Origin: Chloroflexota bacterium
GTDB taxonomy: Bacteria; Chloroflexota; Anaerolineae; B4-G1; SLSP01
Reading direction: 5' to 3'
NCBI GenBank assembly: GCA_012798275.1
Contig: JAAZNO010000459.1
Span: forward strand, 1-5,818
Length of the DNA stretch: 5,818 nucleotides
A program made the position numbers and the translations under genes. Position 1 is the first letter of the stretch. The number at the start of each line of letters is the position of its first letter. Below are positions 1-5,794 of the stretch, in pieces. The notes beneath the pieces are model-generated. The model worked only from the letters and a program-made list of their open reading frames with translations, did not search any database and was not told the DNA's origin.

Positions 1-989
1 CCCAGTTCTCCCAACGGCGCTGCCAGCAGGTGATACAGCCGCTCGGAAACGAGCTGGATGCGCTTGGGACGCCCTTGCAGGCGGTCGAAGACCTCCAACA
101 ATTTCGGCAACACCTGAGGCCACAGGTCTGCCAGGGTTGGTTGCGCCAGCAGCAACTCCGCCCCCGCCACCATGCCGGATTCGGCGTCCACCACCAGCAA
201 GAGGTACGGCAAATACGGCGGCAGCGGACCTTCCTCAACCGGCATGGGCGTCAACGCGAGATGCACCTGCAGCTGCAAATCTTGCAGGGGCAACTGGCGA
301 CGCACCGCCGCCAGATCGGCGCTCGCTGTCCCGGTAGGAAACACGGGGTAACGGGGCGTGAAAGTGCGCTCGACAGAGCTCCAGACGCCCTCTGCATACA
401 CCCGCGACAGGAGCTGCAACGTTTTTGGCAGGTCGCCCCCCTGGGAGCCCAGCATATTTTCCCGGAGCTGCATCTCCGCCACGATTAGGGCCTGTTCCAA
501 AAGGACGGTCAAAAAGCGTACCTGGGGCCTGGTGAGGTACCAGGGCGCCCTTCCCGGCATGAAGCTGCGAAACGCGGGCCAGAGATCCCGCCCTCGAATC
601 CGCACTTTGGCCTCTTTCACCAGCCGACGGTCCATGGCCGGCAGCGCCTGGGGCGACTCGAAAGAAGCCTGGAGCTGCGGAGCCTCCAGCAACAGCATCC
701 CATGCTCACGTTCCTCGAGGAAAGACACGGCATGGATGCCGTGCACCGCGCTGAAATAGTTTCCCAGCGCCTCCTCACCCAGATAGACGATCAGGGCAAA
801 ATGTTCCCCCCCCTGTCCGGTGATGGAGCAAAACCCCACCTCATCCGTCTCGGGATTCTGCACGGCGAACAGCATGGTCTCAAACATCCAGATCCAGGGT
901 CGCGCCGTCTTGAAGGCCTCAGCAGCGCTCAGCAACTGACGCCATTCCTCGGGGGAGGCGACGGGTTCGGGCCAACCATAATTTGGCAT
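1..989 (-). CDS. DUF7309/DUF6930-type protein, 3' end cut by window edge
   Basis: The reading frame from an ATG at 989 stays open for 329 codons to the left edge, so the C-terminus is missing. The start is well supported: AAAAGGAG lies at 1004-997, 7 nt before the ATG. Translating by eye gives an N-terminal domain with PEEWRQLLSAAEAF (residues 13-26), PWIWMFE (31-37), FAVQNPETDEVGFCSITG (41-58) and GEHFALIVYLG (61-71). A middle stretch follows with LWPAFRSFMPGRAPWYLTRPQVRFL, and a later section has PYLLLVVDAESGMVAGAELL. I recognise this order as the family annotated DUF7309 followed by DUF6930, from memory of similar proteins. Its biochemical function is unknown to me. There is no signal peptide or membrane helix, so a cytoplasmic protein is expected. 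It lies 69 bp downstream of the lipid kinase gene and could share its transcript. The CDS call is firm; the family label is less so. Confidence 0.7.
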   Translation of the reverse strand, partial: MPNYGWPEPVASPEEWRQLLSAAEAFKTARPWIWMFETMLFAVQNPETDEVGFCSITGQGGEHFALIVYLGEEALGNYFSAVHGIHAVSFLEEREHGMLLLEAPQLQASFESPQALPAMDRRLVKEAKVRIRGRDLWPAFRSFMPGRAPWYLTRPQVRFLTVLLEQALIVAEMQLRENMLGSQGGDLPKTLQLLSRVYAEGVWSSVERTFTPRYPVFPTGTASADLAAVRRQLPLQDLQLQVHLALTPMPVEEGPLPPYLPYLLLVVDAESGMVAGAELLLAQPTLADLWPQVLPKLLEVFDRLQGRPKRIQLVSERLYHLLAAPLGEL

Positions 990-996
990 CGCGGAG

Positions 997-1004
997 CTCC
1001 TTTT
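997..1004 (-). promoter_or_regulatory. Strong ribosome binding site for the DUF7309/DUF6930 gene
   Basis: AAAAGGAG on the minus strand sits 7 nt before the ATG at 989. This is the best Shine-Dalgarno match in the window. It fixes the start of a gene that is otherwise open at the left edge. Confidence 0.8.
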
Positions 1005-1058
1005 GTAATTTGCGCTACTGTCCAGTGACGAAACGCCCTGAGGGTGAGCGCCGCCCCT

Positions 1059-2015
1059 TCACAAAACTTGTTCCGGCGGCTTGCAAAACAGGTCGCCGGG
1101 AGCCTGCGGCGGCGCCAAAAAACGCAGGGCGCCGGCCTCCAACCCCACGAGCGCCGGCGTCTCGCCGTAAGGATCCCCGTCCAGATGCACCGCCACGGCC
1201 GGCGTGGTTTCCACCTGCACATGACGCGCCAACACCTGGATCACGGCAGGATCGTTGAGATGACGCTGTCCCATCAACATGTGCAGGAAGTGACGCAAGG
1301 CGTAGCTGAATCCCAGCCCTTTGAAAACGAAGATGTCCAGCAACCCATCATCCATGTAAGCGTGCCGCGCGATGGTGAAGAAGGCGGCGTAGAGCTGGAT
1401 ATTGCTCGCCACGATGAGCAGCGCGCGGGTGTTGAAAGCGCGCCCCTCGACGGACACGCGCGTGCGAAATCCCTTGAACCACGAGGCCACCGAAACCGCC
1501 GCGATGATGTAAGGAAGGGTGCCTAACCGTTTGGCGTAGCGCGGACGCGGCTCCAGCTGCGCGGCGATCTCCGCATCCAGCCCGGCGCCGGCCCAACAGA
1601 CGAAATAGCGCCCGTTGATGAGGCCGGCGTCCACCCGCTGCACCCGACTGTGCAGCAGCGTGTCAGCCATCTCGCCAATCTGATACGGCGGCATGGGGGA
1701 CAGAATGGGCATGTGCATCTGATGCGCCAGGATATTGCCGGTGCCGACGGGCACAATGCCCAGGGTGATGTTGGAGCCGGCGACGCCATTGACAGCTTCA
1801 TTGATGGTGCCATCGCCGCCGGCGACCAGCACCAGGTCCAGCCCATCGCGGCTCGCCTGCCGGGCAAGCCATACCGCATCCCCCGGCTTACGGGTCTCCA
1901 CCAGTTCCACCTGCCAGGCATGGGCCCCCAGCTCTTCCGCCAGGCGCTTGAGCACCCGGGTCATGTCCCAGGGACCGGCAGCGGGATTATAGATCAACAG
2001 CGTTCGGAAAGCCAT
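1059..2015 (-). CDS. Diacylglycerol kinase family lipid kinase (YegS/DgkB-like)
   Basis: This 318-residue protein belongs to the DAGK catalytic-domain family, which phosphorylates diacylglycerol or related lipids with ATP at the inner face of the membrane. Length is normal for the family (about 290-330). Visible motifs are the N-terminal NPAAG (10-14), the nucleotide-binding GGDGTINE (66-73), PVGTGN (89-94), KRLG (162-165), MDDGLLD (221-227) and HLDGDPYGE (277-285). D279 falls where DgkB-type enzymes have the general base; the more usual DGE reads DGD here. The Gly-Gly commonly seen in the N..YGGG segment reads Ala-Ala (210-211). The first ATG is chosen because the NP..G motif begins only nine residues later, so no downstream start is credible. 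Ribosome binding is weak: GGTGA lies about 14 nt upstream. The lipid substrate (diacylglycerol, undecaprenol or other) cannot be told from the sequence. The gene follows a probable promoter in the 104-bp gap after the membrane protein gene. Confidence 0.93.
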   Translation of the reverse strand: MAFRTLLIYNPAAGPWDMTRVLKRLAEELGAHAWQVELVETRKPGDAVWLARQASRDGLDLVLVAGGDGTINEAVNGVAGSNITLGIVPVGTGNILAHQMHMPILSPMPPYQIGEMADTLLHSRVQRVDAGLINGRYFVCWAGAGLDAEIAAQLEPRPRYAKRLGTLPYIIAAVSVASWFKGFRTRVSVEGRAFNTRALLIVASNIQLYAAFFTIARHAYMDDGLLDIFVFKGLGFSYALRHFLHMLMGQRHLNDPAVIQVLARHVQVETTPAVAVHLDGDPYGETPALVGLEAGALRFLAPPQAPGDLFCKPPEQVL

Positions 2016-2088
2016 AGGCAGTCAGATTCACCCGGTAGCATTTGTTTGCTGCGTGCTCGCGCTCAATGTCACGCCCATATAGCAGAAA

Positions 2089-2116
2089 AGTATAACACAA
2101 GACATCCGCGCGGCAA
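2089..2116 (-). promoter_or_regulatory. Probable sigma-70-type promoter for the lipid kinase gene
   Basis: A -10 candidate TATACT (2094-2089) follows a -35 candidate TTGCCG (2116-2111) at 16-bp spacing, in the AT-richest part of the 104-bp gap. It predicts a transcription start near 2082 and a leader of roughly 65 nt. The -35 matches consensus at only four of six bases. This is pattern matching, not proof. Confidence 0.5.
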
Positions 2117-2119
2117 CAC

Positions 2120-3106
2120 TCAAGCCGCCGCCTCTGCCGCGACGCGGCTTCTGTGCCGCTCGACGGCATACAGGATGACCGCTGCCGCCAACACTCCCCA
2201 GCCGGCGACGGTAAACGACGCGCCGGGATTGTAGACGACGCGCAATTGGGGAACGGGAAGGCTGCTGAGCTGCAGCTGCAATTTTTCGGCGAAAATCAGG
2301 CCCCCATTCTGGAGGGTGGTCTCGGTGATGAGTGCACCGCTGGAACTGCGGTAGATCTGGACGTGAAACTCGGGCTCGGGAGGCGGTTGGTGGAGCGTGA
2401 CCCGGAACACCAGGTCGGATTCTGGAATGCCGAAATAGCCGTCGGGGCGCTGGCTGTTCAAAATCAGGCGCAGCCGTTCCTGCGCCGTGCTCTGGCTTGA
2501 AAGCAGCAAGGGGACGATGTTCCCACCCTCATCGCGCGCCTGGACATCCAATCCCAGGGCCAGCTCCTCCTGGAAGACGAAGATGCCGGCTCCATACCGC
2601 TGGACGCGCCGGGAGCCGGCGGTAGGGGGGAGGATCTCCTGCGTGTGAGCGAGCGTGACGGTTTCACCGGGCCAGGCATGAAGCCCCGTCTCGCTCCAGC
2701 CCCAGCGCACTTGCGCCATCCACCCGGCGAGGAGGCCGCACAGTCCCAGGAGGATGAGCAGCCGTCGGGCGCGGGTGAGGCGCGTCACAGCGGGCCACTG
2801 TTCGCCCAACGCCACCGCGCGCGCCGCGAACACGAGCGCCAGCCAGGCCAGCGGCAATCGCAGCCACAACGTCGTCCGCAGCGAAAGCAATCCCCAGCTT
2901 GCCAGACGCTCCGTGTAGGGATCGAGGTGTGTGTGGACGCCGGCCACCCAACGCGCGAACGCGGCCGTCTCACTGAGGGGAACGGGCGATTGCGGCAGCC
3001 ACAAAGCGAGGAGGGAGACTCCTCCCACCCACAGCAGCGGCAACAGCAGGAAGGTCGTCCCGTTGAGCCAGGTCCACAATCGTTCTGGGATTTGCCTTCC
3101 GCGCAT
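2120..3106 (-). CDS. Four-helix membrane protein with ResB-like layout
   Basis: This predicted 328-residue protein is not one I recognise by sequence. Hydrophobic segments lie at about residues 17-37, 80-100 and 116-133. A largely soluble region runs from about 134 to 295, followed by a last helix at about 298-315 and a basic tail (ERHRSR). An Asn-Pro-Gly (293-295) precedes the last helix. Three N-terminal helices, a big extracytoplasmic domain and one C-terminal helix is the layout of the cytochrome c biogenesis protein ResB/Ccs1, and a Pro-Gly before the last helix is also seen there. The similarity is loose, and no CcsA/ResC partner gene is in the window, so function is left open. I chose the ATG at 3106 because AGAGG (3116-3112) sits 5 nt before it. 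The in-frame GTG at 3127, which would add seven residues, overlaps the T-run of the tRNA terminator and lacks a ribosome binding site. No clear promoter of its own was found, so expression may rely on readthrough past the terminator. Confidence 0.55.
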   Translation of the reverse strand: MRGRQIPERLWTWLNGTTFLLLPLLWVGGVSLLALWLPQSPVPLSETAAFARWVAGVHTHLDPYTERLASWGLLSLRTTLWLRLPLAWLALVFAARAVALGEQWPAVTRLTRARRLLILLGLCGLLAGWMAQVRWGWSETGLHAWPGETVTLAHTQEILPPTAGSRRVQRYGAGIFVFQEELALGLDVQARDEGGNIVPLLLSSQSTAQERLRLILNSQRPDGYFGIPESDLVFRVTLHQPPPEPEFHVQIYRSSSGALITETTLQNGGLIFAEKLQLQLSSLPVPQLRVVYNPGASFTVAGWGVLAAAVILYAVERHRSRVAAEAAA

Positions 3107-3111
3107 CGCTG

Positions 3112-3116
3112 CCTCT
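3112..3116 (-). promoter_or_regulatory. Ribosome binding site deciding the membrane protein start
   Basis: AGAGG on the minus strand lies 5 nt before the ATG at 3106. The alternative GTG at 3127 is preceded only by the terminator T-run and hairpin, so this site argues for the shorter protein. Confidence 0.6.
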
Positions 3117-3126
3117 AATAGCTGCA

Positions 3127-3152
3127 CAAAAGGCCCCGATGAACCGGGGCCT
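3127..3152 (-). terminator. Rho-independent terminator of the tRNA-Thr unit
   Basis: On the minus strand AGGCCCCG (3152-3145), a 6-nt loop and CGGGGCCT (3138-3131) form a perfect 8-bp GC-rich stem. The transcript continues as TTT then GTG, so with the last stem base the T-run is four. The hairpin starts 3 nt after the tRNA 3' end, as expected for a monocistronic tRNA unit. The short T-run may make it leaky, which would let transcription reach the downstream membrane protein gene. Confidence 0.85.
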
Positions 3153-3155
3153 CTG

Positions 3156-3228
3156 AGCCACCCTTGGGAATTGAACCCAAAACCTGGCGCTTACGAAGCG
3201 TCTGCTCTGCCGATTGAGCTAGGGTGGC
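3156..3228 (-). tRNA. tRNA-Thr (anticodon CGU)
   Basis: The 73-nt cloverleaf folds completely: acceptor GCCACCC with GGGTGGC (7 perfect pairs), T8-A9, D stem GCTC/GAGC with an 8-nt loop containing GG, anticodon stem GACGC/GCGCC, loop TTCGTAA, variable loop AGGTT, and T stem TTGGG/CCCAA with loop TTCAATT. The anticodon CGT is at 3195-3193 and reads the Thr codon ACG; the TTCGTAA loop is the same as in the E. coli CGU Thr tRNA as I recall it. An A15-T48 Levitt pair is possible. Two oddities: the second anticodon-stem pair is an A28.C42 mismatch, and the discriminator base is T73, where bacterial Thr tRNAs usually have A. CCA is not encoded, so the CCA-adding enzyme must supply it. It has its own promoter and terminator. 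Confidence 0.96.
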
Positions 3229-3241
3229 AACCACACTTTGC

Positions 3242-3269
3242 ATTATACCTGGAACTCTTAATCTGACAA
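3242..3269 (-). promoter_or_regulatory. Sigma-70-type promoter of tRNA-Thr
   Basis: The -35 box TTGTCA (3269-3264, five of six consensus bases) and a perfect -10 box TATAAT (3247-3242) are separated by 16 bp. The predicted start is near 3235, giving a 5' leader of about 7 nt before the mature tRNA. It is the strongest promoter match in the window and fills the 53-bp gap between the methyltransferase stop and the tRNA. The -35 box touches the second copy of a 13-bp direct repeat. Confidence 0.85.
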
Positions 3270-3319
3270 GCGCCGATCTTTTCAATTCCCGGCTTCCCAC
3301 ACCCGAAAGCGCCGATCTT
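3268..3319. repeat. 13-bp direct repeat at the methyltransferase 3' end
   Basis: AAGCGCCGATCTT occurs perfectly at 3268-3280 and 3307-3319, offset by exactly 39 bp. The right copy codes for residues near the methyltransferase C-terminus (within EDRRF). The left copy lies just beyond its stop codon and runs into the tRNA promoter -35 box. An offset of 13 codons fits a local duplication, but the sequence between the copies shows no further obvious similarity. Confidence 0.7.
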
Positions 3320-4397
3320 CCCAGATGCAACGGACGTGCGTGAAATGCTGACGCAGCGCGCCTTCGTACTTGAGAAAGGCGTTGGCGACGAGATAGAGTT
3401 TTCCCTCTGCGCTGAGCGCCTCCCGCGCCCCGGCGATGAACAGCCGCGCGTTCTCGAAGTCCATGCCGTGCCCCTGGTGAAACGGCGGATTGGCGAGGAC
3501 GGCGTCGAAGCGCTGCCCGGCGAACGCCGCCGCGCCGATGGAAAGCCGCACGGGGACGTCTGGGAAGCCGTTGGCTGCCAGCGTCCGCCTCGTGGAGGCG
3601 ACGGCGCGCGCCGAGACATCTCCCGCTGCTACCTCCGCCCCTCGCCGCCGCGCCGCGAGCGTCACCAGGCCGGTGCCGCACCCCAGCTCCAGCACGCACA
3701 TGCCGGCGGCAACCCGCATCCCGGCGATGAGCGCCGCCGCGCCCGCGTCCAGCCGATCCGGGGCAAAGACTCCCGCCGTACTCGCCAGCACCGTCGGCGC
3801 GCCCTCCAGGGTGAGAGCGTGCGTCTCGTAATTCACCTCCGGCAACGGGAATTCCCCTGCCGCGGGACGCTCCGCCAGCCCGGCGTGATAACCGCCCTTG
3901 CGAACGACGATGTTGCTGCGCCCGAAGACGTTCCTGGCCTCTGGGAGGGCGCTGTCTACCCCTTCACAGGTGGCGCCGGCGAAGATCAACCGTCCGCCGG
4001 GACGCAACATCGCCGCGGCGACGCGCCAGGCTTCGTTTTGCAGCGCGCGGCCGCGGGGAAGGAGCAACAGCGCCATGTCGCACGTGGCCTGTTCCAACCC
4101 GGTGAAGTCGTCTTGCAGGAAGAGCTGCGGCGGAGGCCAGCCAGCCGCGTCGAACGTCGCCCGCAGAGTCGCGGCCTCGGCGGCGTTCTCCGTCCAGGCG
4201 GTGACGTGCGCTCCGGCGCGCGCCGCCCAGCCGGCAGCGGCGGTGATCCCCGGTCCCATGACGAAGACGCGCGGGCCAACAATCCGCCGTGCGGCCGCCA
4301 GCAACGCCGCCGTCCCCTCCGCAGCGACCGGCGTTCCCGGCGCTCGCTGGAGAGTCAAGGGGCCATCGGGCAATAAAAGTGTGTGTTGGATCAGCAT
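3282..4397 (-). CDS. RsmC/RlmG-type rRNA guanine-N2 methyltransferase
   Basis: This 371-residue class I SAM-dependent methyltransferase has the two-domain form of RsmC and RlmG, which methylate guanine N2 in 16S or 23S rRNA. The C-terminal half carries SAM motif I, ELGCGTGLV (237-245), an acidic residue after strand 2 (D260) and the catalytic NPPFHQG (303-309). The N-terminal half looks like a decayed copy of the same fold: VFVMGPGI near residue 45 lacks a proper SAM loop, and its counterpart of NPPF reads LLLLPRG. Length matches the family (E. coli RsmC 343, RlmG 378). VRKGGYHAGLAERP joins the halves, a linker typical of RsmC-like proteins. Which rRNA base is modified cannot be decided, so I give no symbol. 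The ATG at 4397 has no recognisable Shine-Dalgarno; the transcript before it is a pyrimidine-rich repeat array, so initiation may be leaderless-like or depend on coupling to moeA. The gap to moeA is 93 bp. Confidence 0.88.
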   Translation of the reverse strand: MLIQHTLLLPDGPLTLQRAPGTPVAAEGTAALLAAARRIVGPRVFVMGPGITAAAGWAARAGAHVTAWTENAAEAATLRATFDAAGWPPPQLFLQDDFTGLEQATCDMALLLLPRGRALQNEAWRVAAAMLRPGGRLIFAGATCEGVDSALPEARNVFGRSNIVVRKGGYHAGLAERPAAGEFPLPEVNYETHALTLEGAPTVLASTAGVFAPDRLDAGAAALIAGMRVAAGMCVLELGCGTGLVTLAARRRGAEVAAGDVSARAVASTRRTLAANGFPDVPVRLSIGAAAFAGQRFDAVLANPPFHQGHGMDFENARLFIAGAREALSAEGKLYLVANAFLKYEGALRQHFTHVRCIWEDRRFRVWEAGN

Positions 4398-4414
4398 GGC
4401 AGTAAGCCGGAGAC

Positions 4415-4491
4415 CAGAAGTCAGAGACCAGAAGTCAGAGGCCAGAGAACAGAGAGCAGAGAACAGAAGTCAGAGAGCAGAGGTCAGAAGT
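4415..4491. repeat. Heptamer tandem array, 11 in-phase CAGARRN units
   Basis: Eleven consecutive 7-bp units fit CAGARRN without a break: four are CAGAAGT, and the others vary only in the last three bases (CAGAGAC, CAGAGGC, CAGAGAA twice, CAGAGAG twice, CAGAGGT). A degenerate twelfth unit, CGGAGAC, is at 4408-4414. The array overlaps the moeA stop codon by one base and ends 17 bp before the methyltransferase start, so it fills the intergenic gap. On the transcribed strand it is a run of YYTCTG units. Similar short heptamer repeats are known from cyanobacteria (STRR elements), and I recall CAGAAGTCAGAGG-type repeats from other bacterial groups. It has no spacers and is not a CRISPR array. Confidence 0.93.
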
Positions 4492-5732
4492 CATACCAAA
4501 CCGTCCAGCTCTACGTCCACTTCTGTGCCGGCTGCCAGGCCGGTCACGCCCAACGGGACGTGGACGATCCCTACGCCGCGCACCAGGGTGAAGATGAGAT
4601 TGGATTCGCCGAAGATGGGGAGAGCGCGCAGTCCCTCCGGGGATTCCTCCAGCTGCACGGAGACGAAGGATTCGCGGCCCGCGGTCCCCGGGACGTTTTC
4701 TGTGAGCCGGGCGCGGACAAACCCGGCGCGTGGCGCCGCCGCCCCCTGCATCCGCCAGAGCACCGGCGCGACGAAGAGCCGCACCGTGTTCAGCGCCGAA
4801 ACGGGATTCCCCGGCAACCCGAACACGGGCTTGTCGCCGCAGACTCCCAGGATCGTCGGCTTGCCCGGTCGCACCGGCACGCCATGGACGAGCACGCCCG
4901 GCGGCCCCAGGCGGTTGATCACGTCAGCGGTCATGTCGCGGATGCTGATGGAACTGCCGGCGGTGATGATCAGCCCCTCCGCTGCGCTCAAGGCCGCGGC
5001 GGCCGCGGTGAACAACGCTTCAGCGTCGTCGGGGATGATGCCGCGTGGCAGCGGAATCCCGCCATGACGGGACACCAGCGCACTGACCGTGGTGCTGTTG
5101 ATGTCGCGCACCTGATTCGGGCCGGGGGTGGCTTCCGGCGGGACCAATTCGTCGCCCGTGGAGAGGATGGCGATGCGCGGACGGCGGGCGACGGTGACCC
5201 GCGTAAAGCCCAAGGCCGCCAATCCGCCCAGCTCCTGCGCCCGCAGCCGCTGCCCGGCGGGCAGCACCCGTTCCCCGGCTTTCACGTCCTCGCCAATGGG
5301 GATGACGTTCTCGCCCGGCGCGACGGCGTGCAGGACTTCGAGCTCCTGCGGGCCGGCGTCCTGCGTGCGCTCGACCATGACGACGGCGTCGGCGCCTTCG
5401 GGCAGCGCGCCGCCGGTGTGGATGAGCGCCGCCTGTCCGACGCCAACCCTGAGGGCAGGGGCGCGTCCCATCCGCAGCTCGCCGACGACGTGGAAGTAGG
5501 CCGGCAGTGACTCGCTCGCACCAAAAGTGTCGGCGGCGCGGACGGCGTAGCCGTCTACGGTCGAGCGGGCAAATTGCGGCAACGGGTGCGGCGCGATGAC
5601 GTCCGCCGCCAGCACGCGGTCGAGTGCTTCGTTGAGGGGGAGCACTTCCGTGCCCGAAATCCCTGCTGGTAACGCCGCCTGTATCCGCGCCAGCGCTTCT
5701 TCTCTAGGGGTTAGCGTCAGCAATTTTTTCAT
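4491..5732 (-). CDS. moeA: MoeA, molybdopterin molybdotransferase
   Basis: MoeA inserts molybdate into adenylylated molybdopterin, the last general step of molybdenum cofactor synthesis, in the cytoplasm. The 413-residue length is typical (E. coli 411). Motifs in order are PQFARSTVDGYAVR (52-65), HTGG...PEGADAVVMVE (105-121), AILSTGDEL (188-196), RDINS (209-213), TAGSSISIRDMT (257-268), PGKPTILG (289-296) and GLPGNPVSA (305-313). By motif alignment D60, E195 and D266 match conserved active-site acids. The 257-266 segment replaces the common SGGVSVGDYD with a TAGSS..RD form that I associate with MoeA from Chloroflexota, Firmicutes and archaea. No MoaB/MogA or C-terminal substrate-binding domain is fused. 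The ATG at 5732 follows AGGAG (5741-5737) at 4 nt. No other cofactor gene is visible in the window, so any moa or mob partners must lie elsewhere. Confidence 0.96.
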   Translation of the reverse strand: MKKLLTLTPREEALARIQAALPAGISGTEVLPLNEALDRVLAADVIAPHPLPQFARSTVDGYAVRAADTFGASESLPAYFHVVGELRMGRAPALRVGVGQAALIHTGGALPEGADAVVMVERTQDAGPQELEVLHAVAPGENVIPIGEDVKAGERVLPAGQRLRAQELGGLAALGFTRVTVARRPRIAILSTGDELVPPEATPGPNQVRDINSTTVSALVSRHGGIPLPRGIIPDDAEALFTAAAAALSAAEGLIITAGSSISIRDMTADVINRLGPPGVLVHGVPVRPGKPTILGVCGDKPVFGLPGNPVSALNTVRLFVAPVLWRMQGAAAPRAGFVRARLTENVPGTAGRESFVSVQLEESPEGLRALPIFGESNLIFTLVRGVGIVHVPLGVTGLAAGTEVDVELDGLV

Positions 5733-5736
5733 TGAG

Positions 5737-5741
5737 CTCCT
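5737..5741 (-). promoter_or_regulatory. Ribosome binding site of moeA
   Basis: AGGAG on the minus strand sits 4 nt before the ATG at 5732 and supports that start over any other in-frame codon. Confidence 0.75.
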
Positions 5742-5753
5742 GCGAAAATGGGC

Positions 5754-5794
5754 CCCGAATGAACACGAATTTCACGAATCAGAAATTGAAATTC
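5754..5794. repeat. Short GAAT-unit repeat and inverted repeat upstream of moeA
   Basis: CCCGAAT (5754-5760), CACGAAT (5764-5770) and CACGAAT (5773-5779) recur at 9-10 bp steps. GAATTTC (5767-5773) and GAAATTC (5788-5794) form an inverted repeat across 14 bp, and GAAATT occurs twice in tandem with one step of 6 bp (5782-5793). On the moeA-coding strand the units read ATTCGTG, a motif I recall from interspersed repeats in several bacterial phyla. No convincing -10/-35 pair was found in 5733-5818, so this may be a mobile-type repeat relic or an operator. Nothing else is recognisable in this stretch. Confidence 0.5.

Noticed and set aside
990..1058. Gap between lipid kinase and the partial gene considered as a terminator or promoter
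   Set aside because: Only weak self-complementarity around CCCTCAGGG without a T-run, and a TGGACA without a matching -10 box at proper spacing.
3127..3156. tRNA 3' end considered as an integration site (att)
   Set aside because: No second copy of the tRNA 3' end and no integrase or other mobile gene is present in the window.
3336..4376. Plus-strand open frame of 346 codons
   Set aside because: It lies wholly antisense to the methyltransferase, is rich in Arg, Gly and Pro, has no recognisable domain, and has no promoter or ribosome binding site that stands out.
4415..4491. Heptamer array considered as a CRISPR
   Set aside because: Units are 7 bp with no unique spacers between them and no cas genes nearby.
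4990..5008. GC-only run with repeated GGCCGCGG
   Set aside because: It codes for the alanine-rich helix of MoeA (around residues 243-251) and is explained by GC-rich alanine codons.
3898..5067. Long plus-strand open frame of 389 codons spanning two minus-strand genes and the heptamer array
   Set aside because: It runs antisense to the conserved motifs of the methyltransferase and MoeA. Its translation is low-complexity, rich in Arg, Ser, Pro and Ala, and includes the repeat array. Such frames are common opposite GC-rich genes.
4383..5510. Plus-strand open frame of 375 codons
   Set aside because: It lies opposite moeA and starts inside the methyltransferase start region. Its composition is His-, Arg- and Gly-rich, as in shadow frames of GC-rich genes.
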